Shown: piece after piece, positions 34,343 to 43,084 of the stretch | How the letters are laid out: each line of letters opens with the position of its first letter | How positions within the stretch are numbered: position 1 is the stretch's first letter | Assembly: GCF_021556395.1 (NCBI RefSeq) | Contig: NZ_JAKGCS010000036.1 | Coordinates: 930,001 to 994,000, forward strand | Reading direction: 5' to 3' | Length of the DNA: 64,000 nt | Source: Acuticoccus kalidii | GTDB lineage: Bacteria > Pseudomonadota > Alphaproteobacteria > Rhizobiales > Amorphaceae | Position numbers and translations under genes: made by a program | The notes under the pieces: model-generated | Databases searched by the model: none | What the model was told of the DNA's origin: nothing | Seen by the model: the letters and a program-made list of their open reading frames with translations, nothing else

Positions 34343-35167
34343 ATGTGGCGTGATCTGGGCCGGCGGGATCTTGATGGAGCCCGCTCCATCCGTTTGTTGA
34401 CGGATGGGACGTCGTACACGGGACTCGTCGTTCGCGACGGCGAGGAGGTCGCTCGCCTCTACGGGACGGATCGCGAGGTGATCTGGCGTCAGCTAATCGA
34501 CGAAGCGGCCCGCCATGCCGGCCCGATCACGGGCTGGGACGGGATGCGGGCAACGCTGCGGCGCAAGCTCCCCGGTGGCTTCGCAGGTCCATATTATCAA
34601 GCGGTCGGGCGCGATACCAAGCTGCGGGCGAAGGCGCGTCTCGAACTCGTCGCCCCCCTTCGCCAGGCGGTCGATGCGCGGGGCCTGGCGCCATCGGCGT
34701 TCAACGCCTTCACCGCGACGAACCTTCTCGCGACGGAGGAGCTCACCGCAGTCGGCGCCCTTCTGCGCGGCCCGCGGGGGGACGAATTCCTTCGCGCCGC
34801 GGCCCGCTTCACCGTCGATCCCGGCATTCCGACGCTCCATCGCCTCGCCGAAAGCCTCAAGGGGGAGGGATGCGCGACATGGAGCGTCGCGACCTATCTT
34901 CCGTTCCTCTGGGCGCCGGATTTCCATATTTTCCTGAAGCCCGCCGTCGAGGTGGATTTCGCCTCACGCGTCGGCCACCCGTTCGCGGAGGCCTACGATC
35001 CGGCCTTCTTCCCTTCGGTCTACAACGCTCTTCTCGACCTCGTGATCGTCACCCGTTCCGCGCTGGTCGACGATCCGCCGGCCGACAATTTCGACATCCT
35101 GAGCCTGTTCTGGATCGTCAGCGAAGACAATGTGAGTCTTGAGGGAACGGCCGAGGCCGCCGAGTAG
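34343..35167 (+). CDS. Uncharacterised protein
   Basis: A 274-residue soluble protein with no signal peptide or membrane segment. The C-terminal third reads WSVATYLPFLWAPDFHIFLK, followed by PAVE, then YDPAFFPSVYNALLDLV and NFDILSLFWIVSE. This resembles a widespread unnamed bacterial family that I remember by a pattern of FLKP followed by a Y-x-x-LL helix and DxQSFIWV, but I know no function for it. The chosen ATG follows GGGGGACGG; the frame extends 17 codons upstream through the inverted repeat. It stands alone, convergent with the AmpG gene. Confidence 0.72.
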   Translation: MWRDLGRRDLDGARSIRLLTDGTSYTGLVVRDGEEVARLYGTDREVIWRQLIDEAARHAGPITGWDGMRATLRRKLPGGFAGPYYQAVGRDTKLRAKARLELVAPLRQAVDARGLAPSAFNAFTATNLLATEELTAVGALLRGPRGDEFLRAAARFTVDPGIPTLHRLAESLKGEGCATWSVATYLPFLWAPDFHIFLKPAVEVDFASRVGHPFAEAYDPAFFPSVYNALLDLVIVTRSALVDDPPADNFDILSLFWIVSEDNVSLEGTAEAAE

Positions 35168-35193
35168 GGACGTTCGGCGGATCGGGACGGGGT

Positions 35194-35224
35194 GGCGCGG
35201 CGCTCCAGTTGTAATCGCCGCGCC
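35194..35224. terminator. Hairpin between convergent genes
   Basis: GGCGCGGCG and CGCCGCGCC form a perfect 9-bp stem with a 13-base loop. It lies 27 bases after the uncharacterised gene and 112 bases beyond the convergent ampG stop, so it most likely ends the plus-strand transcript. Confidence 0.5.
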
Positions 35225-35335
35225 GGTCGCGACCGGTTCTGAGGCCTCGTGGGTTCATCGGGTCCGCATCCCCACCGGGGCCGGTGGCACCGCCTCGCGG
35301 CTCGCCGGGGTGGCCACGTCTCCACCGGGCCGGCG

Positions 35336-36733
35336 TCAGGGCCTCGCGGGTTGCTGGGTGGTGGCCACGTCCCCTCCGGTGTCGGGTTCGCCTTCATCGG
35401 GATCGCGGTCGGCGCGGCCGGCTTCGGGATAGAGCCGGTAGACGAACCAGAGGAGGAGGAGGGCCGGGACTGCGAGGAAGGTCGTCGCCACGAAGAAAGT
35501 CGGCCAGCCGAGCGACTGGGCGAACCAGCCGGAGGAGGCGGCGAGCATTGTCCGGCCGAACGCCATCAATGACGACAAGAGCGCATATTGCGTCGCCGTG
35601 AAAGCGAGATTGCACAACGAGGAGAGGTAGGCGACGAAGGCGGCCGATCCGAGCCCGCCGGTGAAGCTGTCGGTCCCGACGGCGATGGTGAGCGCGCCGA
35701 GATCGTGCCCACGCGTCGCAAGCCAGGCGAAGGTGAGGTTGGTGACCGCCTGAAGGACGCCGCCCACCGCGAGCGCGCGCAAAATGCCGATCCGCGCGAC
35801 CAGCGCACCGCCGACGAAGACGCCGATCATCGTCATCACCACGCCGAAAATATTCGTGACGCTCGCGATCTCGACCCCGGAAAAGCCGAGATCGACGAAG
35901 AACGGATTGGACATCGCCCCGGCCAGCGCGTCGCCGTATTTATAGAGAAGCACGAAGGCGAGGATCAGGACCCAGCCGCGCCGCCCGGCGAAATCCTTCA
36001 ACGGGTCGAGCGTCGCGTGGGCGAGCCAGGCGAGCGGCTTTTCGGGCGGGGCGGGCCGGTGGTTTTCCGGCTCGTCGGCGATGAAGGTCGCGATCATGCC
36101 GACCGAGACGAACCCCGCCATGATGAGATAGACCGTCCCCCATCCGATGAAATCGGCGAGGGCGAGGGCGCCGGCACCCGAAATCAGCATGCCGATCCGG
36201 TAGCCGGCCTGCGTCATCGCCGCACCCGCCCCTTGCTCGCGCTCGCTGAGGATCTCGATGCGATAGGCGTCGATCACGATGTCCTGCGTCGCCGACAGGA
36301 ACGCCATGACGAGCGCGGCGAGGGCGAGGAGGCCGAGCGACGTCACCGGATCGGCTTGCCCCACCGCCGCGATCGACACCACGAGAAGGACCTGGATCGC
36401 GAGAAGCCAGCCGCGCCGCAGTCCGAGCCAGCGCGTGAGGAACGGCAGGCGCACATGATCGAGGATCGGCGCCCATAAGAATTTGAGACTGTACGGCGTC
36501 GACACGGTGAGGAGCCCGCCGATCGCGGCGAGCCCGATATCAGCCTCGCGCAGCCAGAAGGACAGCGTCGAGAAGCCGAGAAGGAGCGGCAGACCGCTCG
36601 AAAAGCCCATCATGAAGATGACGAGCTGGCGCCGCGTCAGATAGACGGCGAGCGCCGCGCGCCACGGGTGGGCGCTTGCGGAGGACGGGGCCAAAACGAA
36701 TGCGACTCCTTCGCGATCGAACCGGCCAGTCAT
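35336..36733 (-). CDS. ampG: AmpG-like muropeptide permease (MFS)
   Basis: 465 residues with about twelve to fourteen membrane helices. It starts its conserved part with YLTRRQLVIFMMGFSSGLPL, followed by TLSFWLREADIG and STPYSLKFLWAPILD, the AmpG signature; SATQDIVIDAYRIEILSERE, YKYGDALAGAMSNPFF and CNLAFTATQYALLSSL are further family marks. AmpG imports anhydromuropeptides for cell-wall recycling in symport with protons. The ATG at 36,733 gives a 30-residue polar leader and lacks a ribosome-binding site; a later TTG start is possible. It is divergent from phaC. Confidence 0.93.
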   Translation of the reverse strand: MTGRFDREGVAFVLAPSSASAHPWRAALAVYLTRRQLVIFMMGFSSGLPLLLGFSTLSFWLREADIGLAAIGGLLTVSTPYSLKFLWAPILDHVRLPFLTRWLGLRRGWLLAIQVLLVVSIAAVGQADPVTSLGLLALAALVMAFLSATQDIVIDAYRIEILSEREQGAGAAMTQAGYRIGMLISGAGALALADFIGWGTVYLIMAGFVSVGMIATFIADEPENHRPAPPEKPLAWLAHATLDPLKDFAGRRGWVLILAFVLLYKYGDALAGAMSNPFFVDLGFSGVEIASVTNIFGVVMTMIGVFVGGALVARIGILRALAVGGVLQAVTNLTFAWLATRGHDLGALTIAVGTDSFTGGLGSAAFVAYLSSLCNLAFTATQYALLSSLMAFGRTMLAASSGWFAQSLGWPTFFVATTFLAVPALLLLWFVYRLYPEAGRADRDPDEGEPDTGGDVATTQQPARP

Positions 36734-37182
36734 GCGCAAGATCGCCGGCTTTGGCCAGAGGTGATCGGCGGACCGCCGAGCGCCCTCATGGTGGCGGCGC
36801 CATGTGCCAGGAAAAAGCGAGAATTTTGCGGCCGGAGGCGGGTGATGCGGCGGCGTTGCGCGGGCCGCCGTCTTGCGATCGGGGATGCGGCGATGCACAT
36901 TGTTTGTGTGCGCTGCGGCAATTGAGTGAGGCACTTCCCGTGATCGTCGTCGGACCCGCTCGCGCGCGTGGCGCGCCCCGCGCGAAGGCGCGGCGCCGGG
37001 CCGCTCGGATGCGGCCTTTGCAGGTCGGGGCCGCTCGGATGCGGCCAATGAAGGCCGTGCCCCGTCAGGATCCACGCGGCGCGAGCGCCGTCTTCCTCCG
37101 TGTTGATCGATGCCATGGCCGACCGCGCGGCCCATCGCGTATGCGGACAGAGCCGGGCGTTCGACCGAGCAGGGGCTGAAGC
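36734..37182. other. Divergent ampG-phaC intergenic region
   Basis: About 450 bp with no supported gene; open frames are short, Arg-rich and lack ribosome-binding sites. It must hold both promoters. Its one clear structure is a pair of identical palindromes at 36,999-37,046. Confidence 0.5.
36999..37046. repeat. Two identical 18-bp palindromes upstream of phaC
   Basis: GGCCGCTCGGATGCGGCC occurs at 36,999-37,016 and again at 37,029-37,046, 30 bp apart centre to centre. Each is a perfect 6-bp inverted repeat with a 6-base loop and the flanking GG/GT bases are also partly repeated. They lie 137-184 bases before the phaC start and could be operators or transcript hairpins. Confidence 0.6.
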
Positions 37183-38976
37183 ATGGATGCAAGGACACCA
37201 CCGAAGGGCGAGGCGCCACGTCCGCCGTTGAATGTCGACCCGGACGAGGGCGGAGGCGAGGCCTATCGCGCCATCGACCGCATGCGCGAGGCGCTGAGCG
37301 CACAGGTGACGGGCGGCCTCTCCCCGGCCGCGCTCGCGCTCGCCTTCTATGACTGGTCGCTCCATCTCGCGATGGCGCCCGGCAAGCGCCTCGAGCTGGC
37401 GCACAAGGCGGCGCGCAAATCGGCAAGGCTGCTCACTTACACCGCGTCGGCGATGGCCCAGCACGATACGCCCCCATGCATCGAGCCGCTGCCGGGGGAC
37501 CGCCGTTTCTCCGGCGACATGTGGGCCGCACAACCGTTCGCGCTATGGTCGCAGGCCTTTCTCCTCAATCAGCAATGGTGGCACGGGGTCACGCACAAGG
37601 TTCCGGGTGTCGCACCGCACCATGAGGACGTCGTGTCGTTCACGATGCGGCAGCTCCTCGACGTCTTCGCCCCCTCCAACAACCCGTTCACCAACCCGGA
37701 GGTGATCGCGAAGACGATCGAGACCGGCGGCCAGAATTTCGTCAACGGGTTCAAGAACTGGTGCGACGACGTCACCCGCCACATGACCGGCCGGCCGGAG
37801 GCGGGGACGGAGCGCTTCAAGCCCGGCGAGGCGGTCGCGCTCACCGAGGGCAGGGTCGTCTACCGCAACCACCTTATCGAGCTGATCCAATATAGCCCGA
37901 CGACCGAGACGGTTTGCGCCGAGCCCGTCCTCATCGTGCCGGCCTGGATCATGAAATATTATATCCTCGACCTGTCGCCCGAGAATTCGCTCGTGCGCTA
38001 TCTCGTCGGCGAGGGGCACACGGTCTTCTGCATCTCCTGGCGCAATCCGACCGCGGCCGACCACGACCTCACGCTCGAAGATTACCGCCGCATGGGGGTG
38101 ATGGACGCGCTCGACGCGGTGTCGGCCATCGTCCCGGACACCAAGGTCCACGCCGCCGGCTATTGTCTCGGCGGCACGCTCCTGTCGATCGCCGCGGGGG
38201 CGATGGCGCGCGCCGGGGATCACCGCTTCGCGAGCGTCACGCTGCTCGCCGCGCAGACCGACTTTTCCGAGCCCGGCGAGCTCGCCCTCTTCATCGATCC
38301 CAGCCAGATGCACTATCTGGAAAGCATGATGTGGAACCGGGGCTATCTGTCCGCCGATCAGATGGCGGGCGCCTTTCAGCTCCTGCGCTCCAACGACCTC
38401 GTCTGGTCCCGCCTCGTCCACGATTACATGATGGGCGAGCGGACACCGATGATCGACCTCATGGCGTGGAACGCCGATTCCACGCGCATGCCCTACCGGA
38501 TGCACGCCGAATATCTCCAGCGCCTCTATCTCGACAATGATCTCGCGGCCGGGCGGCTCGTGATCGACGGGCGGCCGGTCGCCCTCCAGAACATCAAGGC
38601 CCCGATGTTCGTCGTCGGCACCGAGCGCGACCACGTCGCGCCGTGGCATTCGGTCTACAAGATCCACTATCTGACCGACACGGACGTGACCTTCGTCCTC
38701 ACCAGCGGTGGGCACAATGCGGGGATCGTCTCCGAGCCCGGCCACCGGCATCGCCATTATCGCAAGGCGTTCAAGGCCTTCACCGATCCGTGTCTCGGCG
38801 CGGACGAGTGGAGGGCGTCGGCGCCGCTCCATGAGGGGTCATGGTGGCTGGAGTGGAGCGCGTGGCTGCGCGAACACTCCTCCGCCGAGCCGGTCGCACC
38901 GCCGTCGATGGGGGCGCGCGAGAAGGTCTATCCCCCGCTCGAGGCCGCGCCGGGCACCTACGTCTTCCAACGCTGA
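37183..38976 (+). CDS. phaC: Poly(3-hydroxyalkanoate) synthase, class I-like
   Basis: 597 residues, class I length. It polymerises 3-hydroxyacyl-CoA to storage polyester on the granule surface. The catalytic triad is visible: Cys328 in the lipase-like box GYCLGG, Asp483 in GTERDHVAPW and His511 in SGGHNAGI. FVNGFKNWCDD and the N-terminal PhaC domain with LALAFYDWSLHLAMAPGKR are also typical. It leads a four-gene operon with a MaoC-phosphotransacetylase, ackA and fabI, tying polymer synthesis to acyl-CoA and acyl-phosphate balance. No phasin or PhaR gene is adjacent. Confidence 0.97.
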   Translation: MDARTPPKGEAPRPPLNVDPDEGGGEAYRAIDRMREALSAQVTGGLSPAALALAFYDWSLHLAMAPGKRLELAHKAARKSARLLTYTASAMAQHDTPPCIEPLPGDRRFSGDMWAAQPFALWSQAFLLNQQWWHGVTHKVPGVAPHHEDVVSFTMRQLLDVFAPSNNPFTNPEVIAKTIETGGQNFVNGFKNWCDDVTRHMTGRPEAGTERFKPGEAVALTEGRVVYRNHLIELIQYSPTTETVCAEPVLIVPAWIMKYYILDLSPENSLVRYLVGEGHTVFCISWRNPTAADHDLTLEDYRRMGVMDALDAVSAIVPDTKVHAAGYCLGGTLLSIAAGAMARAGDHRFASVTLLAAQTDFSEPGELALFIDPSQMHYLESMMWNRGYLSADQMAGAFQLLRSNDLVWSRLVHDYMMGERTPMIDLMAWNADSTRMPYRMHAEYLQRLYLDNDLAAGRLVIDGRPVALQNIKAPMFVVGTERDHVAPWHSVYKIHYLTDTDVTFVLTSGGHNAGIVSEPGHRHRHYRKAFKAFTDPCLGADEWRASAPLHEGSWWLEWSAWLREHSSAEPVAPPSMGAREKVYPPLEAAPGTYVFQR

Positions 38977-38983
38977 GGCTCCG

Positions 38984-40378
38984 ATGACGACGCTTTTGAA
39001 GAACCGCACCTTCGCCGAACTCGCGGTCGGCGACAGCGCCTCCATCGTGCGGATCGTCGGACGGGACGATATCGACCTCTTCGCGACCGTCACCGGCGAC
39101 GTCAATCCCGCCCATCTCGACGCCGCCTTCGCCGCCACCGACATGTTCGGCCACGTCATCGCACACGGGATGTGGACGGCGGCGCTGATCTCGGCCGTTC
39201 TCGGCACCAAGCTCCCCGGGCCCGGCACGATCTATCTCGGCCAGGATTTGCGCTTTAGGAAGCCCGTTTCGCCCGGCGATACGATCGAGGCGAAGGTCAC
39301 CGTCAAGGAGAAGAAGGACGACAAGCGCATCGTCCTCCTCGACACCGTCTGTTCCAACCAGCGGGGCGAGGAGGTTCTCGTCGGCACCGCGACGGTGATC
39401 GCGCCGGAGAAAACGATCGAGTGGCCGCAGACGACGCTGCCCGACGTGTCCGTCCGCCGCCACGATCGCTATGAGGCGTTCGTCAAGGAGGCGCAGAGCC
39501 GGCCGCCGATGAAGGCGGCCGTCGTCCATCCGTGTTCGGCGGCGGCGATCCTCGGCGCCGTCGAGGTTCAGAATGAGGGGCTGCTGGAGCCGATCCTCGT
39601 CGGGCCGAAGGCGAAGATCGAGGCGGCGGCGGAGGCCGCGAAGGTGTCGATCGCGGGCTTCACCCTCGTCGACGTGCCACACAGCCATGCCGCCGCCGAG
39701 CGCGGTGTCGAGATGGCGGTCGCGGGCGAGGTTGCGGCCCTCGTCAAAGGCAGTCTCCACACCGACGAACTTCTCGCGGCGGTGATCGCGCCGGGCTCCG
39801 GCCTCAGGACCGAGCGACGCATCAGCCATGTCTACGCGATGGACGTTCCGGCCTATGCCAAGCCGATCATCATCACCGACGCGGCGATCAACATCCAGCC
39901 GACACTGGAGCACAAGCGTGACATCTGCCAGAACGCCGTCGACCTCCTGCACACGCTCGGCATCGAAAAGCCGCTCGTCGCGGTGCTCGCGGCGGTCGAG
40001 ACGGTGAACCCCAAGATGCCCGCGACGCTGGACGCCGCGGCGCTCACGGTGATGTCGTCGCGTGGGCAGATCTCGGGCGCGATCGTCGACGGGCCGCTCG
40101 CCTTCGACAATGCGATCAGCGCCGACGCCGCGCGCACCAAGGGGATCGTCTCGCCGGTGGCGGGGAAGGCGGATATCCTGCTCGTGCCGGATCTCGAGGC
40201 GGGCAACATGTTGGCCAAGCAGCTCATTTATTTCGCGGGGGCGACCGCGGCGGGTCTCGTTCTCGGCGCGCGCGTGCCGATCATCCTGACGAGCCGGTCC
40301 GATCCGTTGACGGCGCGCATCGGCTCGGCCGCCCTCGCCAAGCTGTCCGCCGCGCCGAAGCCGATCGCCGGAATCTGA
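38984..40378 (+). CDS. Bifunctional MaoC-like hydratase / phosphate acyltransferase
   Basis: 464 residues in two domains. Residues 1-150 form a MaoC hot-dog fold with the hydratase motif DIDLFATVTGDVNPAHLDA...GHVIAHGMW; residues 165-464 are a phosphate acetyl/butyryltransferase domain (SAAAILGAVEVQNEGLLEPILVG, ending IILTSRSDPLTARIGSAALA). The fusion may pair (R)-specific enoyl-CoA hydration with exchange of CoA for phosphate. It starts 7 bases after phaC and ends two bases before ackA, so acyl phosphate can pass to the kinase. The combination is a known alphaproteobacterial arrangement. Confidence 0.93.
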   Translation: MTTLLKNRTFAELAVGDSASIVRIVGRDDIDLFATVTGDVNPAHLDAAFAATDMFGHVIAHGMWTAALISAVLGTKLPGPGTIYLGQDLRFRKPVSPGDTIEAKVTVKEKKDDKRIVLLDTVCSNQRGEEVLVGTATVIAPEKTIEWPQTTLPDVSVRRHDRYEAFVKEAQSRPPMKAAVVHPCSAAAILGAVEVQNEGLLEPILVGPKAKIEAAAEAAKVSIAGFTLVDVPHSHAAAERGVEMAVAGEVAALVKGSLHTDELLAAVIAPGSGLRTERRISHVYAMDVPAYAKPIIITDAAINIQPTLEHKRDICQNAVDLLHTLGIEKPLVAVLAAVETVNPKMPATLDAAALTVMSSRGQISGAIVDGPLAFDNAISADAARTKGIVSPVAGKADILLVPDLEAGNMLAKQLIYFAGATAAGLVLGARVPIILTSRSDPLTARIGSAALAKLSAAPKPIAGI

Positions 40379-40380
40379 CG

Positions 40381-41559
40381 ATGGCGGGCGATCTCCTCCT
40401 CACCTTCAACGCCGGATCCTCCACGGTGAAGATCGGCCTCTTCGAGACCCGCCGGGGCCACGCGAGGCGCATCGCGAAGGGCGTTCTCGATTTTCGGGCG
40501 AAGCCGATCGGCTTTCATGTCGTCGAGGGGCCGGCGGTGTTCGACGTCCATCTCGAGGCCGAAGCCGGAAGCGACCTCGCCGCGGTGATGGACGAGACGT
40601 TCGGCTGGCTCGCCAAGCATATCGATATGGGACGGGTTGCCGCCGCCGGCCACCGCGTCGTTCATGGCGGCGACGCGTTCCACGGTCCGGTCCGCCTCGA
40701 CGGCGCGACGATCGATGCGATCGACGCGCTGACGCCGCTCGCGCCGCTGCACCAGCCGGGAAGCGTGCGCCTCATTCGGGCCGTCACCGGGCTCCGGCCG
40801 GATCTTCTGCAGACGGCATCCTTCGACACCGCCTTTCATCGGACCAACCCCGATATCGTCCGCCGCTTCGCGCTGCCGCGCGCGCTGTGGGACGAGGGGG
40901 TGAAGCGGTACGGCTTTCACGGCCTCTCCTACAAATATATCGCCGGCGCGCTCGACGAGCGGGAGGGGGAGACCGGCAAGGTGGTCGCCGCCCATCTCGG
41001 CAGCGGGGCGAGCGTGTGTGCGATGGACGGGGGAAAGAGTGTCGATTCCAGCATGGGCTTTTCGACGCTCGACGGCATTCCGATGGCGACGCGGTGCGGC
41101 GCGCTCGATCCCGGCGTCCTCCTCCATATGATGGGGGCGATGGGATATGCGCGTGAGACGGTCGAGGACATTCTCTACCACAAATCCGGCCTTCTCGGCG
41201 TCTCCGGCATCAGCGCCGACAGCCGTGTCCTCCTCGAAAGCGACGCACCGGAGGCGAAGGAGGCGATCGCGATCTTCACGCTTCGCATCGCGGGCGAGAT
41301 CGCGCGCCTCGCGACGACGATCGGCGGGCTCGACGCGCTCGTCTTCACCGCGGGCATCGGGGAGAATCAGCCGGCCGTGCGCGCCGCCGTGTGCGAGCGT
41401 CTCGCCTTCTCGGGGCTCGCGCTCGACCAGGCGGCGAACGCGGCGAACGCACCCTTGATCAGCACGGCCGACAGCCGCGTCCGCGTCCACGTCCTCGCGA
41501 CCGATGAGGAGCAGGTGATCGCTGACGAGGCGATGGCCGTTCTCGACCAGAAAGGCTGA
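40381..41559 (+). CDS. ackA: Acetate kinase (AckA)
   Basis: 392 residues of the ASKHA superfamily. The N-terminal LLTFNAGSSTVKIGLFE phosphate loop, AAGHRVVHGGD with the active-site arginine, YGFHGLSYKYI, AAHLGSGASVCAMDGGKSVD and the C-terminal FTAGIGENQPAVR are all present. It converts acyl phosphate and ADP to the acid and ATP (or the reverse). Placed after the phosphotransacetylase, it completes a substrate-level ATP route; propionate or butyrate may be used as well as acetate. Confidence 0.97.
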   Translation: MAGDLLLTFNAGSSTVKIGLFETRRGHARRIAKGVLDFRAKPIGFHVVEGPAVFDVHLEAEAGSDLAAVMDETFGWLAKHIDMGRVAAAGHRVVHGGDAFHGPVRLDGATIDAIDALTPLAPLHQPGSVRLIRAVTGLRPDLLQTASFDTAFHRTNPDIVRRFALPRALWDEGVKRYGFHGLSYKYIAGALDEREGETGKVVAAHLGSGASVCAMDGGKSVDSSMGFSTLDGIPMATRCGALDPGVLLHMMGAMGYARETVEDILYHKSGLLGVSGISADSRVLLESDAPEAKEAIAIFTLRIAGEIARLATTIGGLDALVFTAGIGENQPAVRAAVCERLAFSGLALDQAANAANAPLISTADSRVRVHVLATDEEQVIADEAMAVLDQKG

Positions 41560-41563
41560 ACGC

Positions 41564-42337
41564 ATGGCGGGTATCATCGACCTCAACGGCAAGCGCGGCC
41601 TCGTAGTCGGGATCGCGAACAGGCACAGCATTGCGGCGGGCTGCGCCGAGGCCTTCCACCAGGCCGGCGCCGAGCTCGCCGTGACGTATCTCAACGAGAA
41701 GGCCGAGCCCTTCGTGCGGCCGGTCGCGGAGGCGAACGGGGCGTCCCTCGTCGTGCCGTGCGATGTGCGGGTGCCGGGCTCGCTCGAAGCGGTGTTCGAG
41801 CGGATCGAGAGCGAATGGGGCAAGCTCGACTTCCTCCTCCACTCGATCGCCTTCGCGCCGCGGGAGGATCTGCAGACGAGCGTCGTCAATTGTTCCGCCG
41901 ACGGGTTCGCCCTCGCGATGGACGTCTCGTGCCATTCCTTCATCCGCATGGCCCGTCTTGCGGCACCGCTGATGACGGATGGCGGCTGCCTGATGACGGT
42001 GAGCTTTTACGGCGCCGACCGGGTGGTCGAGAATTATAATCTGATGGGGCCGGTGAAGGCCGCGCTTGAATCGACCGTGCGCTATATCGCGGCCGATCTC
42101 GCCCCCCACCGCATCCGCGCGCACGCGATCTCCGCCGGGCCGGTGAAGACTCGCGCCGCCTCCGGGATCGGCCGTTTCGACGAGATGATGGACGAAGTGC
42201 GCAAGCGCACGCCCGCCGGCCAGCTCGTCACGATCGAGGAGATCGGCCGGATCGCCGCCTTCCTCGCGAGCGGGGCGGGCGGGCCGATGACGGGCTCGGT
42301 GGTCTATGCCGATAACGGCTTCCACGTCATCGCATAA
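41564..42337 (+). CDS. fabI: Enoyl-ACP reductase (FabI)
   Basis: 257 residues. The FabI NAD-binding variant GIANRHSI is at 16-23, and the catalytic pair Tyr158 and Lys165 has the Y-x6-K spacing distinctive of FabI rather than the Y-x3-K of other SDRs. SFYGADRVVENYNLMGPVK and HAISAGPVKTRAASGI agree. It normally reduces trans-2-enoyl-ACP in fatty-acid synthesis. As the final gene of the phaC operon it may instead balance enoyl thioesters between polymer and fatty acid; a main-pathway fabI may exist elsewhere. Confidence 0.94.
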   Translation: MAGIIDLNGKRGLVVGIANRHSIAAGCAEAFHQAGAELAVTYLNEKAEPFVRPVAEANGASLVVPCDVRVPGSLEAVFERIESEWGKLDFLLHSIAFAPREDLQTSVVNCSADGFALAMDVSCHSFIRMARLAAPLMTDGGCLMTVSFYGADRVVENYNLMGPVKAALESTVRYIAADLAPHRIRAHAISAGPVKTRAASGIGRFDEMMDEVRKRTPAGQLVTIEEIGRIAAFLASGAGGPMTGSVVYADNGFHVIA

Positions 42338-42377
42338 AAAGCGGGGCGGTGGGGCGGAGGACCGACGGCCGGCCGCG

Positions 42378-42938
42378 TCACTCCCGCGTCAGGACGAACA
42401 TATAGGCGCCCTTGTCGCCGCGCATGTCCATGAGGCCGAGCACGGTGTCGTCGTCGATGCGGCGGAAGATGTCGATGATCGGAAGCGCGTCGTAGATCAT
42501 CGCCGCGGTGAGGACACCGCGATGCTCGATGCGGCGCAGGCGCGCCTTCGGCTTCGTCGTCGCCGTCAGCGGGGCGACGGTGCGCACGATCTTCGGCACG
42601 CGCGGGCGGCTCGCGATTTTCGGGAAATCGCGCAGCGCCGCGAACGGCGCCGAAGCGGGGGTGACGCTATAGAGCGTGCCGTCCGGCCGCTCGAAGACGA
42701 GCGGATGCACCGCCTCGGCGCTCTCGAAACGCTTGCCGTGCCAGCCGAAGCGCGGCAGCAGCCCGTCGAAGGGGTGGCCGGTATGAAGGTCGCGCCCGCG
42801 CCAGGCGCCGATCATCGCCTCGACCGACACCGGCGGAAGGCTGTCGAAGAAAGCGAGCGCCTCGGCGCCCGTGGTGCCGGCCTCGAGTGCGGCGAGGCGG
42901 GCGTGGGCATCGGCATCGGATCCCGTCATGTCGTTCAT
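42378..42938 (-). CDS. DUF4334 / GXWXG-domain protein
   Basis: 186 residues. The N-terminal part holds the GXWXG-type motif (MIGAWRGRDLHTGHPFDG, then FGWHGKRFES), and the C-terminal part the DUF4334 core with MIYDALPIIDIFRRIDDDTVLGLMD, whose cluster of small and acidic residues suggests a lipocalin-like or ligand-binding barrel. GGGAGG lies 7 bases before the ATG at 42,938. Function is unknown. It is divergent from the Fsr-like exporter and convergent with fabI. Confidence 0.85.
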   Translation of the reverse strand: MNDMTGSDADAHARLAALEAGTTGAEALAFFDSLPPVSVEAMIGAWRGRDLHTGHPFDGLLPRFGWHGKRFESAEAVHPLVFERPDGTLYSVTPASAPFAALRDFPKIASRPRVPKIVRTVAPLTATTKPKARLRRIEHRGVLTAAMIYDALPIIDIFRRIDDDTVLGLMDMRGDKGAYMFVLTRE

Positions 42939-43084
42939 CGCTGGCCTCCCTTTGGCGCAACAAGGCGCAATGACGCCTTCGCGTTCCCGCTGCGCGTGTC
43001 CGTGCGGCGACGTGGTCGCCATGCGGCTTGCGGACGCACCCGTCTCGTGCGACAGCGTTCGCGTACAAACACTGCGGCGATCCG

